Of a stretch of 51,094 nt of DNA, positions 33,843-43,981 are shown in pieces (position 1 is the stretch's first letter; every line of letters begins with the position of its first letter). The notes below the pieces were generated by a model, which had not been told where the DNA came from, did no database searches, and saw only the letters and a list, made by a program, of their open reading frames with translations. The stretch lies in NCBI RefSeq assembly GCF_018343665.1, contig NZ_JAGYPM010000009.1, positions 1 through 51,094 of the forward strand, in the 5' to 3' direction. The DNA is from Cytobacillus citreus (lineage in GTDB: Bacteria > Bacillota > Bacilli > Bacillales > Cytobacillaceae). The position numbers and the translations under genes are program-made.

Positions 33843-34004
33843 ATATTGATGTATTGAGTGGAGTTGGATCGGTAAATATCTTTTTTAAGTACGCACCAAC
33901 GATAAAGTTGGCTTCAACTTTTTGTCCCAATGGAAAGATTGTGAGACACCGCTTTGGTATCCACTGGAGCGGTGCTACTAATTAAATCTGGTCGTATTCA
34001 GTAA

Positions 34005-34328
<324 letters not shown>

Positions 34329-34359
34329 CTAGAATTTGTAAATTTTGATTTTTATATCT

Positions 34360-35766
34360 TTATTGTTTTTTCAGTTGTATCTCAATTCTTTCTGCCAAGT
34401 CTGCTGATACCTTATTTAAATACTCCATAACTTTCTTTCTAATATCATCGGATATGACTATCAAGTCGCTAGCTAAATTTTCTAAAAGATGTTCTTTTTC
34501 TATAGGAGTTAACATCATATAGAATTCACCAGCCTGCACAAAATCATCATGCTTTTTTATAGAAGTTCTTTCTAGTTTCCCTTCAACATATCTTCCATCA
34601 CCACTTGTAATTTGGTTAGCCGGTGTCCAGTCTTGCTGTTGATTGACTGGTACTTTACGAAATTCAGGCCCAATTCTTCTCCTTTGAGAATCATTATAAA
34701 TATTGGCTCGGCCCTGCAGTATTTTATCATCAGATAATTCTGCACCGTCAAGTAGATTTGAAGGAGAGAAGGCGACTTTTTCTACTTGTTCCATAAAATT
34801 ATCAGGATTTTTACTTAATACCATTTTCCCTACTGGTATAAGAGGATATTCTTTCTCATCCCATACTTTTGTATCGTCTAAAGGATCATAAGAAAGATGG
34901 GCTTCATCTGCAGGATCCATGAGCTGAACGTATAAGCCATATTCCACTGGTTTACCACTGTCAATAGCATCGAATAGATCTTTGCCAGCATAATCAGGGT
35001 TTTCAGCGGATAGTCTATTTGCTTCCTCGCGACCAATGTATTGTACACCTTCAAATGGATACCAATGGTATTTAACATACTTTCTAATACCTTGAGCATT
35101 TCTCCAAACATATGTATTCACACTATGTCCTGGAATGTGACGAAAACTTTTTACTGTACCTGCGTCAGATTAGAGACGTACAACAAAATGAATAGATTCG
35201 GGTGCTCTTGCTACAAAGCTCCAAAATCTATCAGGGTCAATTAAGTTATTTTTGGGTGAAGGTAAGGTTGCTTTAACAAATTCTGGGAAACGTATCGCAT
35301 CACGAACAGATAGGACGGGGATATGATTACACAAAAGGTCAAAAACACCTTCTTCTGTATAAAATTTTGTGGAAAAACCACGGACATTTCTAGAAGTATC
35401 AGGAGTTCCTTTCGTACCAACAGCTAATGAAAAACGAATCATAACAGGTACCTTATGATCAGGATTTTGTAAAAAGTTCAGTTTTGTGTATTCGGACATC
35501 GAATATATCGTTTGAAAATAACCAAATGCACCAAATCCTTTCACATGGACCGGTCTTTCTAATATTTTTTCATGAATAAACTCTTGTAAGGACTCGTGGA
35601 GTACAATATCTTGTTCCAGTACAGGTCCTCTAGAGCCGACTGTCTGTGAATGAAGTTTAGCTGACTCATCATTAGTCCATTTGGAGAGGTCTCTATACAA
35701 CTTTTTTCTTTCATTATAGTCTTCTTCTGATAATGCTTGACTCTGTTTAGAATTGTTTTCATTCAT
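34360..35766 (-). pseudogene. Catalase interrupted by one in-frame stop codon
   Basis: Start ATG at 35766 with GGAGG 8 nt upstream. The frame runs through a complete monofunctional heme catalase (about 468 codons) with one TAA at 35170-35172, between PESIHFVVRL and SDAGTVKSFRHIPGHSVNTY. Active-site residues are preserved: distal His in ERPVHVKGFGAFGYF, Asn in VFDLLCNHIPVLSVRDAIRF, heme-ligand Tyr in GRANIYNDSQRRRIGPEF. A one-base change of a Tyr or Leu codon would create TAA. As annotated it yields an N-terminal 198-residue fragment and possibly a reinitiated C-terminal part (34360-35121); recent inactivation, read-through or sequencing error are all possible. Confidence 0.85.
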
Positions 35767-35781
35767 TATCATGGCCTCCAA

Positions 35782-36461
35782 AATTATTTTCCATCAATCG
35801 TTACTAAATATGATTTTTAAGTCTCGGATATGTATCTTCTACTTTTATTTTCAACATTAATTAGAAATATAGTTGTTTAGATTATCAACTTTTTTCAGTA
35901 CAATACAAAAAAGTCAAATTAAATCAGTGTTTGAACATACCGCTTGGTAAAGAAAACTCATATGCCGTGTACTTATTGGAATAGGTGGAATTATAAAAAA
36001 ATAAAATGACGAAGGGAAATTACATGTTTTATTATTGAGGGGGAAAGTCTGTATTTGACACCAAACAGCTTCTGATTATCCACTGTTTTTATAGTCTTGA
36101 ATATAAGTTTCCCATTCTTTTGTGACCGCTATTTAGGATGATACAATTTTTGCTTGATATGTTGAAACACATTTTTTCCATTTAGAAACGTTCGTTTTAC
36201 TCGGATAGGCTGACATGATAGCCTTGATCATCAGGGCTGAAGTCTTTCTGGTCCCGTTTCTTTGATAGAATCGTATCTGTAGTGGATTCGGCAATCAAAA
36301 AATGCTGTTTATGGCAGAATGATTTATGAATAGAAGAAGAGCATAAATATACAAGAAATGCATAAAACCTTGCATATTTTTGGCTCTTCATTTTTATTCC
36401 TTGTTGCGTTAAAGCACCTGTTAGCTGAATAAAGTTGTTCTTTTATTAAATAAAATCACAT
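35782..36461. other. 680-bp region without a supported gene
   Basis: AT-rich, with several stops in all frames. A minus-strand frame around 36195-36390 has neither a ribosome binding site nor a recognisable product. Nothing else stands out. Confidence 0.5.
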
Positions 36462-36761
36462 TTAAACACGCTCACCTTTTTTCCCTAATAATACTGATAA
36501 TCCAATAAAAATATATGGATATGCTAAAAGTGTCAATTCAAGAAAACCTAATCCAAATAACGAAGAATGCTCATCTGCATAATAACCACTATCAATCATA
36601 TATTTACCGATTAACAAATAACTAGTAATAGATAAAATAACAAATAACAATCCAATCACATTAAATTTAAATTTGTAGAATGTATAACAAGTTACGGGTA
36701 TATAAATCAAACCTAGAAAAATTAAAAAGAAGAAAATATACAATGGTTCATAAACTCCCAC
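36462..36761 (-). CDS. Small integral membrane protein
   Basis: 99 residues from a GTG at 36761 that follows CGAGGTG. Three hydrophobic segments: YIFFFLIFLGLIYIPVTCYT, FNVIGLLFVILSITSYLLIG and LELTLLAYPYIFIGLSVLLG, the tail ending KKGERV. No family recognised. Monocistronic. Confidence 0.6.
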   Translation of the reverse strand: MGVYEPLYIFFFLIFLGLIYIPVTCYTFYKFKFNVIGLLFVILSITSYLLIGKYMIDSGYYADEHSSLFGLGFLELTLLAYPYIFIGLSVLLGKKGERV

Positions 36762-36877
36762 TAAAGCACCTCGTTTTATTATCAAAGTATTTAGATCTAA
36801 ATAAATAATATCATAATAATTGGTATAATTTTCTTTTTTACCAAACTAATCTGCACCGTTTGTGGAATAACAAAAAA

Positions 36878-36893
36878 GAGCTGATCACAGCTC
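36878..36893 (-). terminator. Short terminator hairpin
   Basis: GAGCTG atca CAGCTC, followed on the minus strand by TTTTTTG. Located after the decayed gene at 36991-37259. It is preceded on the plus strand by the dispersed motif CCGTTTGTGGAATAACAAAA. Confidence 0.7.
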
Positions 36894-36990
36894 CTTTAAT
36901 TGAAGTAATGCACCCGTTTGTTTAAGTAGATTTATTCACAAACTTTACCCTTTATTTGATTTTTTATCAAAAAGGAGAAACTGCAATGCT

Positions 36991-37259
36991 CTATTTTAAA
37001 ACTGTCTCTGCTGGGGTAAATGCTTCCCATTGATTATATTTCGTTGTTATTGATGAAAATATTGAACAGCACCGCTTCGATTATTCACCCCTAATATCCA
37101 CAATTCAACGGCTTGTTTCGGTTCGCCTACATGCAAACCAGTCATAAAAGACATTAACTTGCTTTCTAAAGGATTGAGTTGTTTTGTTTCTGCTATTGCT
37201 GGATTGTTATTAAAAAGGATTAGTAAAAATAAAAGTATTATTAATCCCAATAAATTCAC
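36991..37259 (-). pseudogene. Small secreted-type protein, frameshifted
   Basis: The first frame reads MNLLGLIILLFLLILFNNNP AIAETKQL (signal peptide) and LHVGEPKQAVELWILGVNNR SGAVQY; a neighbouring frame continues SITTKYNQWEAFTPAETVLK and stops at 36991. The P-xxxVELWxxGVxNRxGAxQY core is that of a Bacillus extracytoplasmic SnoaL-like domain, normally about 120 residues. The gene is shortened and shifted. Confidence 0.6.
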
Positions 37260-37440
37260 CTCTAAAGTTTATTTTCTTAGAGGAATTATTCTACCTGTAA
37301 TTATTATTGATTCGTTATCAAACGATTTGCATTGATATACAATACTCTCAGCTATCCTTCTCCACAAATCTGCTTCGACAGTAGAAAAACGATTGCCACT
37401 GTTCAGCAATCGCCCTCTTTAGTTCAATAAAAGCACTTTT

Positions 37441-37671
37441 TCAAGAAAACCAAATTCTTGATATTTGTAACGGGTTAATAACTGATTTTAATCTACCATC
37501 AGGATGATATAATTTTATAGAATCCAATTTTTTAAAGTCGTAGGATACTTCTTCTAATTTCTTCATTAGTATAATTGTTTCACTTTTGTCAAGTTTAAAT
37601 GAGAGAGATTGACCAGACATTAAAATCTCTGCCTTTATATTATCTTTAGATTCATGCATTTTATTAAACAT
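37441..37671 (-). CDS. Small hypothetical protein
   Basis: 76 residues, soluble, with AAGGAGG before the ATG. The pattern SGQSLSFKLDKSETIILMKK LEEV ... SIKLYHPDGRLKSVIN suggests a small alpha/beta domain. No family recognised. Confidence 0.6.
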   Translation of the reverse strand: MFNKMHESKDNIKAEILMSGQSLSFKLDKSETIILMKKLEEVSYDFKKLDSIKLYHPDGRLKSVINPLQISRIWFS

Positions 37672-37773
37672 TTTGTAGTCCTCCTTATGTATATTTAGCA
37701 GGCATTAAATAATGAAATTTTCTCTTTATCTTAGTTCTCAACAAATCCTCTCCGTTTATTGAAAACCTTTACA

Positions 37774-38017
37774 CTACTTCTGGTTGGTTTGCATTAAATT
37801 ATAAATAACAATAAATGCACCAATTATTATTAATAATATACTTAGTACATAAGGAACCCAACCCATTATTTCATTCAGTACAACAGCAAGTTTCCCAGGC
37901 GGGTCACTCCAACCTTTCAAATGGAGTATACAAAGCAATCGTAAGATGCATTAAACCGAATAATACAGTTCCTGAAAAAAATAAAACATAACCAAAAATC
38001 TGCAATCTTTTTTCCAT
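37774..38017 (-). pseudogene. Small two-helix membrane protein, frameshifted
   Basis: From ATG 38017 (AGGAGG upstream): MEKRLQIFGYVLFFSGTVLF GLMHLTIALYTPFERLE, stop; the neighbouring frame continues GWSDPPGKLAVVLNEIMGWV PYVLSILLIIIGAFIVIYNL and stops at 37774. The combined product is about 80 residues with two membrane helices. One indel near 37917 separates the two halves. Confidence 0.65.
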
Positions 38018-38135
38018 CTAATTTCCTCCTGAAAAATCACCTTATACCCTGACTTTTTCAAGATGTTCCTTAAAAATCCTTTTTAAACTATCCTGCCCGT
38101 TAGTGGAACAACGAAAAAGGGCTGCCGATGCAGCG

Positions 38136-38537
38136 AGAAGGCTGAACTAAGGGCGTTACAAAAGCAATTACGTGATTTGGAGGAGGAAAATGAGATTCTA
38201 AAAAAGGCGATGCACTACTTCGCGAAAAGCCCTCGGTAAAGTTCGAATTTATTTATCATCATCGCTCCCAATACCGAGTGGAGAAGATGTGCAAAGTCCT
38301 GGGAGTTTCTAAAAGTGGCTATTTTAAATGACTAAATCGACCAAAAAGCGATCGACAAAAAAAGCATGAAGAACTGTCGCAAAAAATATTGCAAACGCAC
38401 CTAGAATTCAAACAAATATATCGAAGTGTTAAAATTGCAAAAACATTAAAGAAGCGCGGTGTCAAGGTAAGTGAACGTACTGTTTCTCGCATTATAACAA
38501 AAAACAATTGGAAATCCTGTACTGTCAAAAAATATTA
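38136..38537 (+). mobile_element. IS3-family relic (OrfA end and OrfB start)
   Basis: Aligns to about 27818-28212 of the complete IS: it has the ALQKQLRDLEEENEILKKAM segment, the slippery site, the OrfB start MCKVLGVSKSGYFK followed by a stop (TGA for Trp), and KTLKKRGVKVSERTVSRIIT KNNWKSC. Sequence is diverged and both ends are missing, so it is an old fragment, unlike the fresh copies at 1 and 27556. Confidence 0.9.
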
Positions 38538-38598
38538 TGAAAGGAGATTATCTCATGGGTATTTACAAATTGTAGGTGGGGAATATTTGACGCTTACT

Positions 38599-39000
38599 TT
38601 AGTCTAGTAGTTCGAGAATTTCTTTTCTATGACTATCATTCTTAATTCTGAAGACATCATTTTTAGTTGGTCTTTTAATAAAGGTGCTATTTCCAAACGC
38701 TATCCATACATATAATTCTTCTATCGTATCATCTTCGTATGTAAGTGTAACTTTATAATCCTCAGGATAAGCCATTTTATAAAATACATTTCGTTCGTGA
38801 TTCGCTCTGTTTAATATCTTTGTAAATGTCTTTAACGAAGAACTATCTTTAATAACCTTTCCTTCATCAAATTCATTTGTGTCTTTATCGAACTTTTGAA
38901 CTTTAATGCTCTCAATATTTGAAAACCCATTAGAAAATATTGCAAAACCACTAATGATTACTATCACGATTCCTATAAGAAATAAAGCCCATTTCTTCAT
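38599..39000 (-). CDS. Membrane-anchored YhfM-like protein
   Basis: 133 residues from the ATG at 39000 (AAGGTGTG upstream). The N-terminal helix is WALFLIGIVIVIISGFAIFS; the outside domain, ESIKVQKFDKDTNEFDEGKV IKD...YKVTLTYEDDTIEELYVWIA, matches the YhfM-like domain of Bacillus lipoproteins. There is no lipobox Cys, so it is anchored by the helix. Function unknown. Confidence 0.7.
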   Translation of the reverse strand: MKKWALFLIGIVIVIISGFAIFSNGFSNIESIKVQKFDKDTNEFDEGKVIKDSSSLKTFTKILNRANHERNVFYKMAYPEDYKVTLTYEDDTIEELYVWIAFGNSTFIKRPTKNDVFRIKNDSHRKEILELLD

Positions 39001-39074
39001 CAAATCACACCTTATATGGTTTTCTTGAATCGATGATTTTTTGTAATATTAAAACTATTTTACCGTAAAATTAA

Positions 39075-39100
39075 GAGTTCGTCTTTAAATAGACGAACCC
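39075..39100. terminator. Hairpin between yhfM-like and selO genes
   Basis: GTTCGTCT ttaaat AGACGAAC is a perfect stem, with TCTTAATTTT on its minus-strand side. It could end selO transcription, though it lies about 200 bp past the stop. Confidence 0.55.
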
Positions 39101-39295
39101 TCATTGATAGGTGTTACTTTTATATAAACACTTTATCAGTATTTCACATTCGATATGCTGGAGAATGTTTCTTAAAACCAGCTGCAAAAATTAAAATAAT
39201 TTTAAAAAATTGTTAAGTACATTGAGCATAATTTAGATTGAAGGTATTATATATAACTTTTCCATCTCCCTCTGCTGTTACTAATGTATTTTATA

Positions 39296-40765
39296 TTACG
39301 TACCACAAAATGTTCGGTAAGGTCGGTCTGATGGCTCAGGCGGAGTGCAGTATTCTTCCTGAACAGTAGTATGTTCGTATGGTCTTGAAAGAACATCGAG
39401 CAGACGTTCCATCACGCTGTAGTCCCCTTGCTTTACTGCTGCTTCCAGTGCCTCTTCTACTCTGTGGTTTCGAGGGATGACCGCTGGATTGCTGTTCCTC
39501 ATTAACTGGTGCGAAGAGGATTTCGATTCCTGCTGCCTGCCTAGTCTTGCTTGCCATAATTCATACCATTCAGCCATTTCTGGGGTCCCATTCAGTTCGG
39601 TATCCTCCAGCTTATCGAATGTTAACGCACGGAAAGTATTCGTAAAGTCGGCACGATACTTTTGCATCATATTGAGGAGGCTTTCAATAAGGGATGCATC
39701 ATCTGGCTCTTCATTAAATATTCCAAGTTTTGCTCTCATACCTGTGAGCCAACTAGATTGGTATATCGCATTATAATCTGAAATTGCAGCCTGTGCCAAT
39801 TCGATAGCCTGTTCCTCATTTTCATGAAGCAGCGGCAGAAGAGTTTCAGCAAATCGCGCGAGATTCCAACCTCCAATATACGGCTGATTGCCATATGCAT
39901 AGCGCCCTTGTCTGTCAATAGAACTAAACACCGTATCTGGGTCATACACATCCATAAAGGCACAAGGACCATAATCAATGGTTTCTCCGCTAATGGTCAT
40001 GTTGTCTGTGTTCATCACCCCGTGAATAAAGCCAACATGCTGCCATTTGGCAATCAGTGCTGCCTGACGCTTCATCATTTCTTGAAGCAGAGAAAGATAT
40101 CGATTCTCATCAGCTTCAATGTCTGAATAATGACGATTTATCGTGTAGTCAGCAAGGTTCCTTAACTCCTCAACAGTTCTCCAGTTTGCCACGTATTGAA
40201 AAGTAGCAACGCGCATATGACTTGCAGCCACACGGGTCAGAATGGCACCCTGCAATTCGGTTTCACGGAAAACTGGCTCACCGGTTGTTACAACTGCTAA
40301 ACTGCGGGTTGTTGGAATACCAAGCGCATGCATCGCCTCGCTGATGATGTATTCGCGCAGCATCGGCCCAAGTGCCGCTCTACCATCGCCTCCCCGGGAG
40401 TATGGCGTTCTACCAGAACCCTTAAGTTGAATATCAAACCGGTCTCCTTGGGGAGTGATCTGCTCACCAATCAGATGTGCCCGGCCATCCCCTAACATAT
40501 TAAAATGCCCAAATTGATGTCCCGCATAAGCTTGAGCAAGCGGAAAAGCGCCCTCAGGAATTTGGTTGCCAGCAAATACGGCCACGCTATCATCGCTTTG
40601 CAGCGCCTGAACATTCAACCCTAGTGATCTTGCCAAAGGATCATTGAGAATGATTAATTTCGGCGAGCGTACAGGGGTTGGGTTAAGGCTGGTGAAAAAT
40701 GATTTCGGCAGATGAGCATAACTGTTGTCGAAGTTCCAGCCTGCTTCATTTTTATTTATCATCAT
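39296..40765 (-). CDS. selO: Protein adenylyltransferase SelO (YdiU/UPF0061)
   Basis: 489 residues, the usual length. Pseudokinase-fold enzyme that transfers AMP from ATP to Ser/Thr/Tyr of target proteins during redox stress. Visible family motifs: [81 protein letters not shown] (metal site), [16 protein letters not shown]. Bacterial forms in Bacilli lack the C-terminal selenocysteine; here it ends [15 protein letters not shown] precedes the start ATG. Confidence 0.95.
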   Translation of the reverse strand: MMINKNEAGWNFDNSYAHLPKSFFTSLNPTPVRSPKLIILNDPLARSLGLNVQALQSDDSVAVFAGNQIPEGAFPLAQAYAGHQFGHFNMLGDGRAHLIGEQITPQGDRFDIQLKGSGRTPYSRGGDGRAALGPMLREYIISEAMHALGIPTTRSLAVVTTGEPVFRETELQGAILTRVAASHMRVATFQYVANWRTVEELRNLADYTINRHYSDIEADENRYLSLLQEMMKRQAALIAKWQHVGFIHGVMNTDNMTISGETIDYGPCAFMDVYDPDTVFSSIDRQGRYAYGNQPYIGGWNLARFAETLLPLLHENEEQAIELAQAAISDYNAIYQSSWLTGMRAKLGIFNEEPDDASLIESLLNMMQKYRADFTNTFRALTFDKLEDTELNGTPEMAEWYELWQARLGRQQESKSSSHQLMRNSNPAVIPRNHRVEEALEAAVKQGDYSVMERLLDVLSRPYEHTTVQEEYCTPPEPSDRPYRTFCGT

Positions 40766-41097
40766 ATCCCCCTTTTCTAAATTTGTCTTTTTGTATTCTT
40801 AAGTTAATCTTACATAAAAATTAAGAGGTTTAATTACTTTTTTCTATTTTCAAAATCAACATAACGCTACCTCTTTTAATTTCTACCTCTGCAATTTAAT
40901 TATACCCTTATCACTTGAAGATGGAGCATTTATAGCATTTTTTAGGTATGTACTTAGGCACATGTGGAAACTATATGTGGTGGTTTTTCAAGAAAATAGC
41001 TGAGTATTGTTTCAATTTCAAAAGGCAACAAAATGTAATGTTTATTTGAAAAGAAAGCCATAATAAGTATAGAATTTAGCAAAAAAGGAGGGAAATT

Positions 41098-41400
41098 ATG
41101 GAATTTTTATCACGAGAGCAAATTATTAATGACTTACAAAAACCATTTCAATCATATATAGATCTATTCGGTATAGAGGATATCGGTATATTTGAGGAAG
41201 AAGGCCAGGGTGATCTTTACTATATGGGTTATACCGTAAAAAAGGATGGAAAAACTTATCATATTCATAGTTCATATAGAAAGAATAATAATGGTGGTTT
41301 AACCCCATTGAAAAATGAATGGACCGTTGAGACTGATGAACCACAGAAAGAGGACCTTGAGGGCTATCGCGATTTAGAAAGTGTGTTTCGAAAACTTTAG
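41098..41400 (+). CDS. DUF5634 family protein
   Basis: 100 residues: MEFLSREQIINDLQKPFQSY ... GIFEEEGQGDLYYMGYTVKK DGKTYHIH, as in the DUF5634 family found in Bacillus. Small soluble alpha/beta protein, function unknown. AAAGGAGGG precedes the ATG. It ends 10 bp before the IS21-like end. Confidence 0.75.
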   Translation: MEFLSREQIINDLQKPFQSYIDLFGIEDIGIFEEEGQGDLYYMGYTVKKDGKTYHIHSSYRKNNNGGLTPLKNEWTVETDEPQKEDLEGYRDLESVFRKL

Positions 41401-41409
41401 AGTGATTAT

Positions 41410-41492
41410 TGCGGATGAATTGAGCCACTTATGCGGAGTTTTGAGCCATACATTGCGGAGAAAAGAGCCATCATTTGCGGAACAGAGAGCCA
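41410..41492 (+). repeat. IS21-like multiple terminal repeats, left end
   Basis: Four units of TGCGGA-N5/6-GAGCCA at 41410-41427, 41432-41448, 41454-41470 and 41476-41492, spaced 22 bp start to start. Repeated 17-18 bp transposase-binding units at each end are typical of IS21-family elements. The second unit, TGCGGAGTTTTGAGCCA, is identical to the second unit of the right end. Confidence 0.82.
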
Positions 41493-41499
41493 CTAATAG

Positions 41500-41940
41500 A
41501 CCTACTCAATTATAGAATAGAGCGCTGCTTGCTATTGACTGTAACGCTCGATTCTTTGCAGACGCTGGAAGGGGTTGGGGCCCCGCCGGCGAATGCTTAG
41601 AATCGACTTGACCGTGTTATCATTTTTGAGAAAGTGTGCCTCTTAGGCATTATTTATGCCACACCTGCGATAGTTCCACAACAAGGACAAAAGTTAAGTC
41701 CATGGTGGCGGACTGCCGAATTTGCACTACCTCAGGCAAAGGAGAGTGGCCCTTTTATTGTGTGGTAAATTGTATGTCAAAGTTACTTTTTTTATATGGG
41801 TATTCGGATTGTCGTGTGGAATGGTCTATTCTAATTGATCAAATTCTTTGTTATTTCGCAAACGTACCTGATTGCTAAGACCGGTGAAAAAATCTGGACA
41901 AACGTAGAAACATAGAAAGAACATGTTTCTTTACATGCTT
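41500..41940. other. Gene-free stretch with locally GC-rich sequence
   Basis: Immediately inside the left repeats is a GC-rich patch (GGGGTTGGGGCCCCGCCGGCG at about 41572-41592), unlike the surroundings. A minus-strand frame ends LNFCPCCGTIAGVA, a zinc-ribbon-like tail that might be a transposase remnant. No gene is supportable. Confidence 0.4.
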
Positions 41941-41958
41941 TTTCTATGTTCATCACAG

Positions 41959-42507
41959 CTACGATTTCCTTACTGTTTTTAAAGCCCGACTCCAAGACAG
42001 GATTTGATCTAACATCTCCGCGACATAATCAATATGAAAATCAGCAGGTTGAAACACTTTAGATTTTGTGAAATCGGTAAAAATGGATAAGGTTGGATGG
42101 GCGCGAACTGCTGCGACTGATAATTCCCCTAGGATTCCGCGTAAATGCTCGGCGGCACGGGCTCCACCTGTAGAACCATAACTTACTATTCCTGCTGCTT
42201 TATTGTTCCATTCTTCATATGCTGAATCGAGTGCATTTTTCAACGCTCCTGTTATACTGTGATTGTATTCTTGAACGATAAAAACGAATCCATCCATGCT
42301 GGAAAGCTTTGTTTTCCAGGCAATGACCTTTTGTTCCTTCCCTGTCCCTGTTCCAAAAAACGGCAAATTATAGTCAGCTATATCGAGAATTTCATAATTA
42401 GCGTCTTCATGTTGCTGAGCTATTTTTTTTACCCATTTTCCGACTTGTGTGCTTACACGACCTTGACGTGTGCTTCCTAGGATAATTCCGATGTTTAGTT
42501 TTTCCAA
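41959..42507 (-). CDS. NADPH-dependent FMN reductase (flavodoxin-like)
   Basis: 182 residues, TTG start with GAGGAGG 7 nt upstream. FMN-phosphate loop GSTRQGRVSTQVGKW; FIVQEYNHSITGALKNALD is the flavin/quinone binding PEYN-like motif; SYGSTGGARAAEHLR follows. It reduces flavins, quinones or azo compounds using NAD(P)H. It starts 30 bp after the quinone oxidoreductase stop, so one operon. LysR at 43982 is the probable regulator. Confidence 0.92.
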   Translation of the reverse strand: MEKLNIGIILGSTRQGRVSTQVGKWVKKIAQQHEDANYEILDIADYNLPFFGTGTGKEQKVIAWKTKLSSMDGFVFIVQEYNHSITGALKNALDSAYEEWNNKAAGIVSYGSTGGARAAEHLRGILGELSVAAVRAHPTLSIFTDFTKSKVFQPADFHIDYVAEMLDQILSWSRALKTVRKS

Positions 42508-42537
42508 TGTATTTCCTCCTCGTATCGTACTAACTTT

Positions 42538-43452
42538 CTAATCCACTGTGAGAACAATTTTTCCTCGAACGTGACCGTTCTCTACAGCTCTGTGAGCATC
42601 GGCAGCTTGGTGTAATGGGAATGTTTGGGATATGACAACGCGAAGAAGCCCTTGTTCGTACATCTTGGTGAGTTCGGATAACCTTGATACGCTTCGCTTA
42701 CTGCGGATTGGAATGGTTCCAAGCTCTTCTGAAAGATCGAAAGCAACGATTGTACCGATCCGTTTTTTGTCGTGTACAAGTTCTACAGAGGCTCGTAGGG
42801 CTTCCTCGCCTGCTGCATCAAGGGCAACATCGACCCCATTAGGTGCAAGTTCGCGTACTCGTTCAACAAGTCCCTTTCCATATGAGACAGGAATAGCCCC
42901 TAAGGAGCGCAAGTAGTCATGGTTTCGTGGGCTTGCGGTACCTATTACAGTTGCACCCCTTGCTCGTGCCAATTGAACGGCGAACGTACCAACTCCTCCT
43001 GCAGCTGCGTGTATAATCACGGTGTCTCCTTTACTGATTCCGAGTTCCTGTAGTGCCGTATGAGCAGTCTGCCCTGAGGCGGTAAGTACACCAGCTTCTT
43101 CCCATGGCATATTTTTTGGCTTTCTAACGAGTTGGGATGTTGGGACGACCACATATTCAGCATAGCTAGATAGAACCGACCAACCAATAACTTCATTTCC
43201 AACTAAAAAGCTCTCAACCCCATCACCAACCATGTCGATGATGCCAGCAAATTCATTTCCTAGAATTTGAGGGTATCGGATTTCCACTCCTGGTGGACTA
43301 AAACCTTGCCCTCGAATCGCACAGTCAACGGGCTGTACGCCGGCCGCTTTTACTTTTACTCGAACTTGCCCAGTCCCCGGAACAGGAGGATCAAACTCCA
43401 TTACTTGCAATACGTCCGGTGTTCCTGGTGAATGAAAAGCTACTGCCTTCAT
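42538..43452 (-). CDS. NADP-dependent quinone oxidoreductase (zinc-less MDR family)
   Basis: 304 residues from ATG 43452 (GGAG at 9 nt; a second ATG 6 bp upstream is too close). GroES-like N-terminal domain without structural or catalytic Zn ligands; Rossmann motif HAAAGGVGTFAVQLARARGA; ends AVENGHVRGKIVLTVD, typical for the quinone-reductase branch. It catalyses NADPH-dependent one- or two-electron reduction of quinones or enones. Co-transcribed with the FMN reductase. Confidence 0.92.
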   Translation of the reverse strand: MKAVAFHSPGTPDVLQVMEFDPPVPGTGQVRVKVKAAGVQPVDCAIRGQGFSPPGVEIRYPQILGNEFAGIIDMVGDGVESFLVGNEVIGWSVLSSYAEYVVVPTSQLVRKPKNMPWEEAGVLTASGQTAHTALQELGISKGDTVIIHAAAGGVGTFAVQLARARGATVIGTASPRNHDYLRSLGAIPVSYGKGLVERVRELAPNGVDVALDAAGEEALRASVELVHDKKRIGTIVAFDLSEELGTIPIRSKRSVSRLSELTKMYEQGLLRVVISQTFPLHQAADAHRAVENGHVRGKIVLTVD

Positions 43453-43494
43453 TTTCATCAGCTCCTTTTTTAAAATATTATTTTTGTTGATAAT

Positions 43495-43842
43495 TCAATG
43501 GTGTTCTATATCCAATCTAATGATGTAAATCAAGATCAAGCCTACATATGAAAGTGAGAGAATCAAATAAAGACTGCTATAAATTTTACCTTCTCCAAGA
43601 AGATAGAACGAGTTCCCGATGGCATAAACGAGTAGAGAAGCTGTGGATCCCCAACTTACCTGCCCGTAAGTCAGTTCGTATTCTTGGCTGATTTCAGGCA
43701 GTACGATGTTAAACATCGTTGCGCTCATCATCGAAATTACCATCGTGAATACCATTGTGCGAATGAACTTGTCGCCAATATGGTGTTCGATTGTTGATTC
43801 CATTATGTTTGTAAACGCTGTTCCCCGTTTATCACTTCCCAT
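43495..43842 (-). pseudogene. MFS transporter with a large internal deletion
   Basis: 115 residues: FIRTMVFTMVISMMSATMFN IVLPEISQEYELTYGQVSWG...LLVYAIGNSFY is the start of a 14-helix drug exporter (TetL-like), joined directly to a C-terminal helix pair IYSSLYLILSLSYVGLILIY. Roughly 340 residues between helix 2 and the last helix are missing in frame. It heads the operon downstream of the LysR operator. Confidence 0.8.
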
Positions 43843-43910
43843 ATTTATTTACCTTTTTCCATGTATAACAGTTCTGTTGTCGGCTAGCCACTTTCATTAT
43901 ATAATCGGGA

Positions 43911-43944
43911 ATACATATTGAAAAATACATTTTTTGTTATGTAT
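43911..43944. promoter_or_regulatory. Probable LysR operator in the divergent promoter region
   Basis: ATACAT appears at 43911-43916 and 43925-43930, the second forming a dyad with ATGTAT at 43939-43944 (8-bp gap). It lies 38 bp upstream of the lysR start and between the divergent units, the usual place for LysR binding. Confidence 0.45.
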
Positions 43945-43981
43945 GCATATACTAGATGTAATGAATGGGAGGGAATTGTAA

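Noticed and set aside
36197..36391. Minus-strand frame of 64 codons
   Set aside because: No ribosome binding site and low-complexity Ser/Lys/Tyr-rich product; probably noncoding.
41636..41878. 80-codon plus-strand frame next to the IS21-like repeats
   Set aside because: Cys-rich but without family motifs or ribosome binding site; the region looks like transposon-derived debris.
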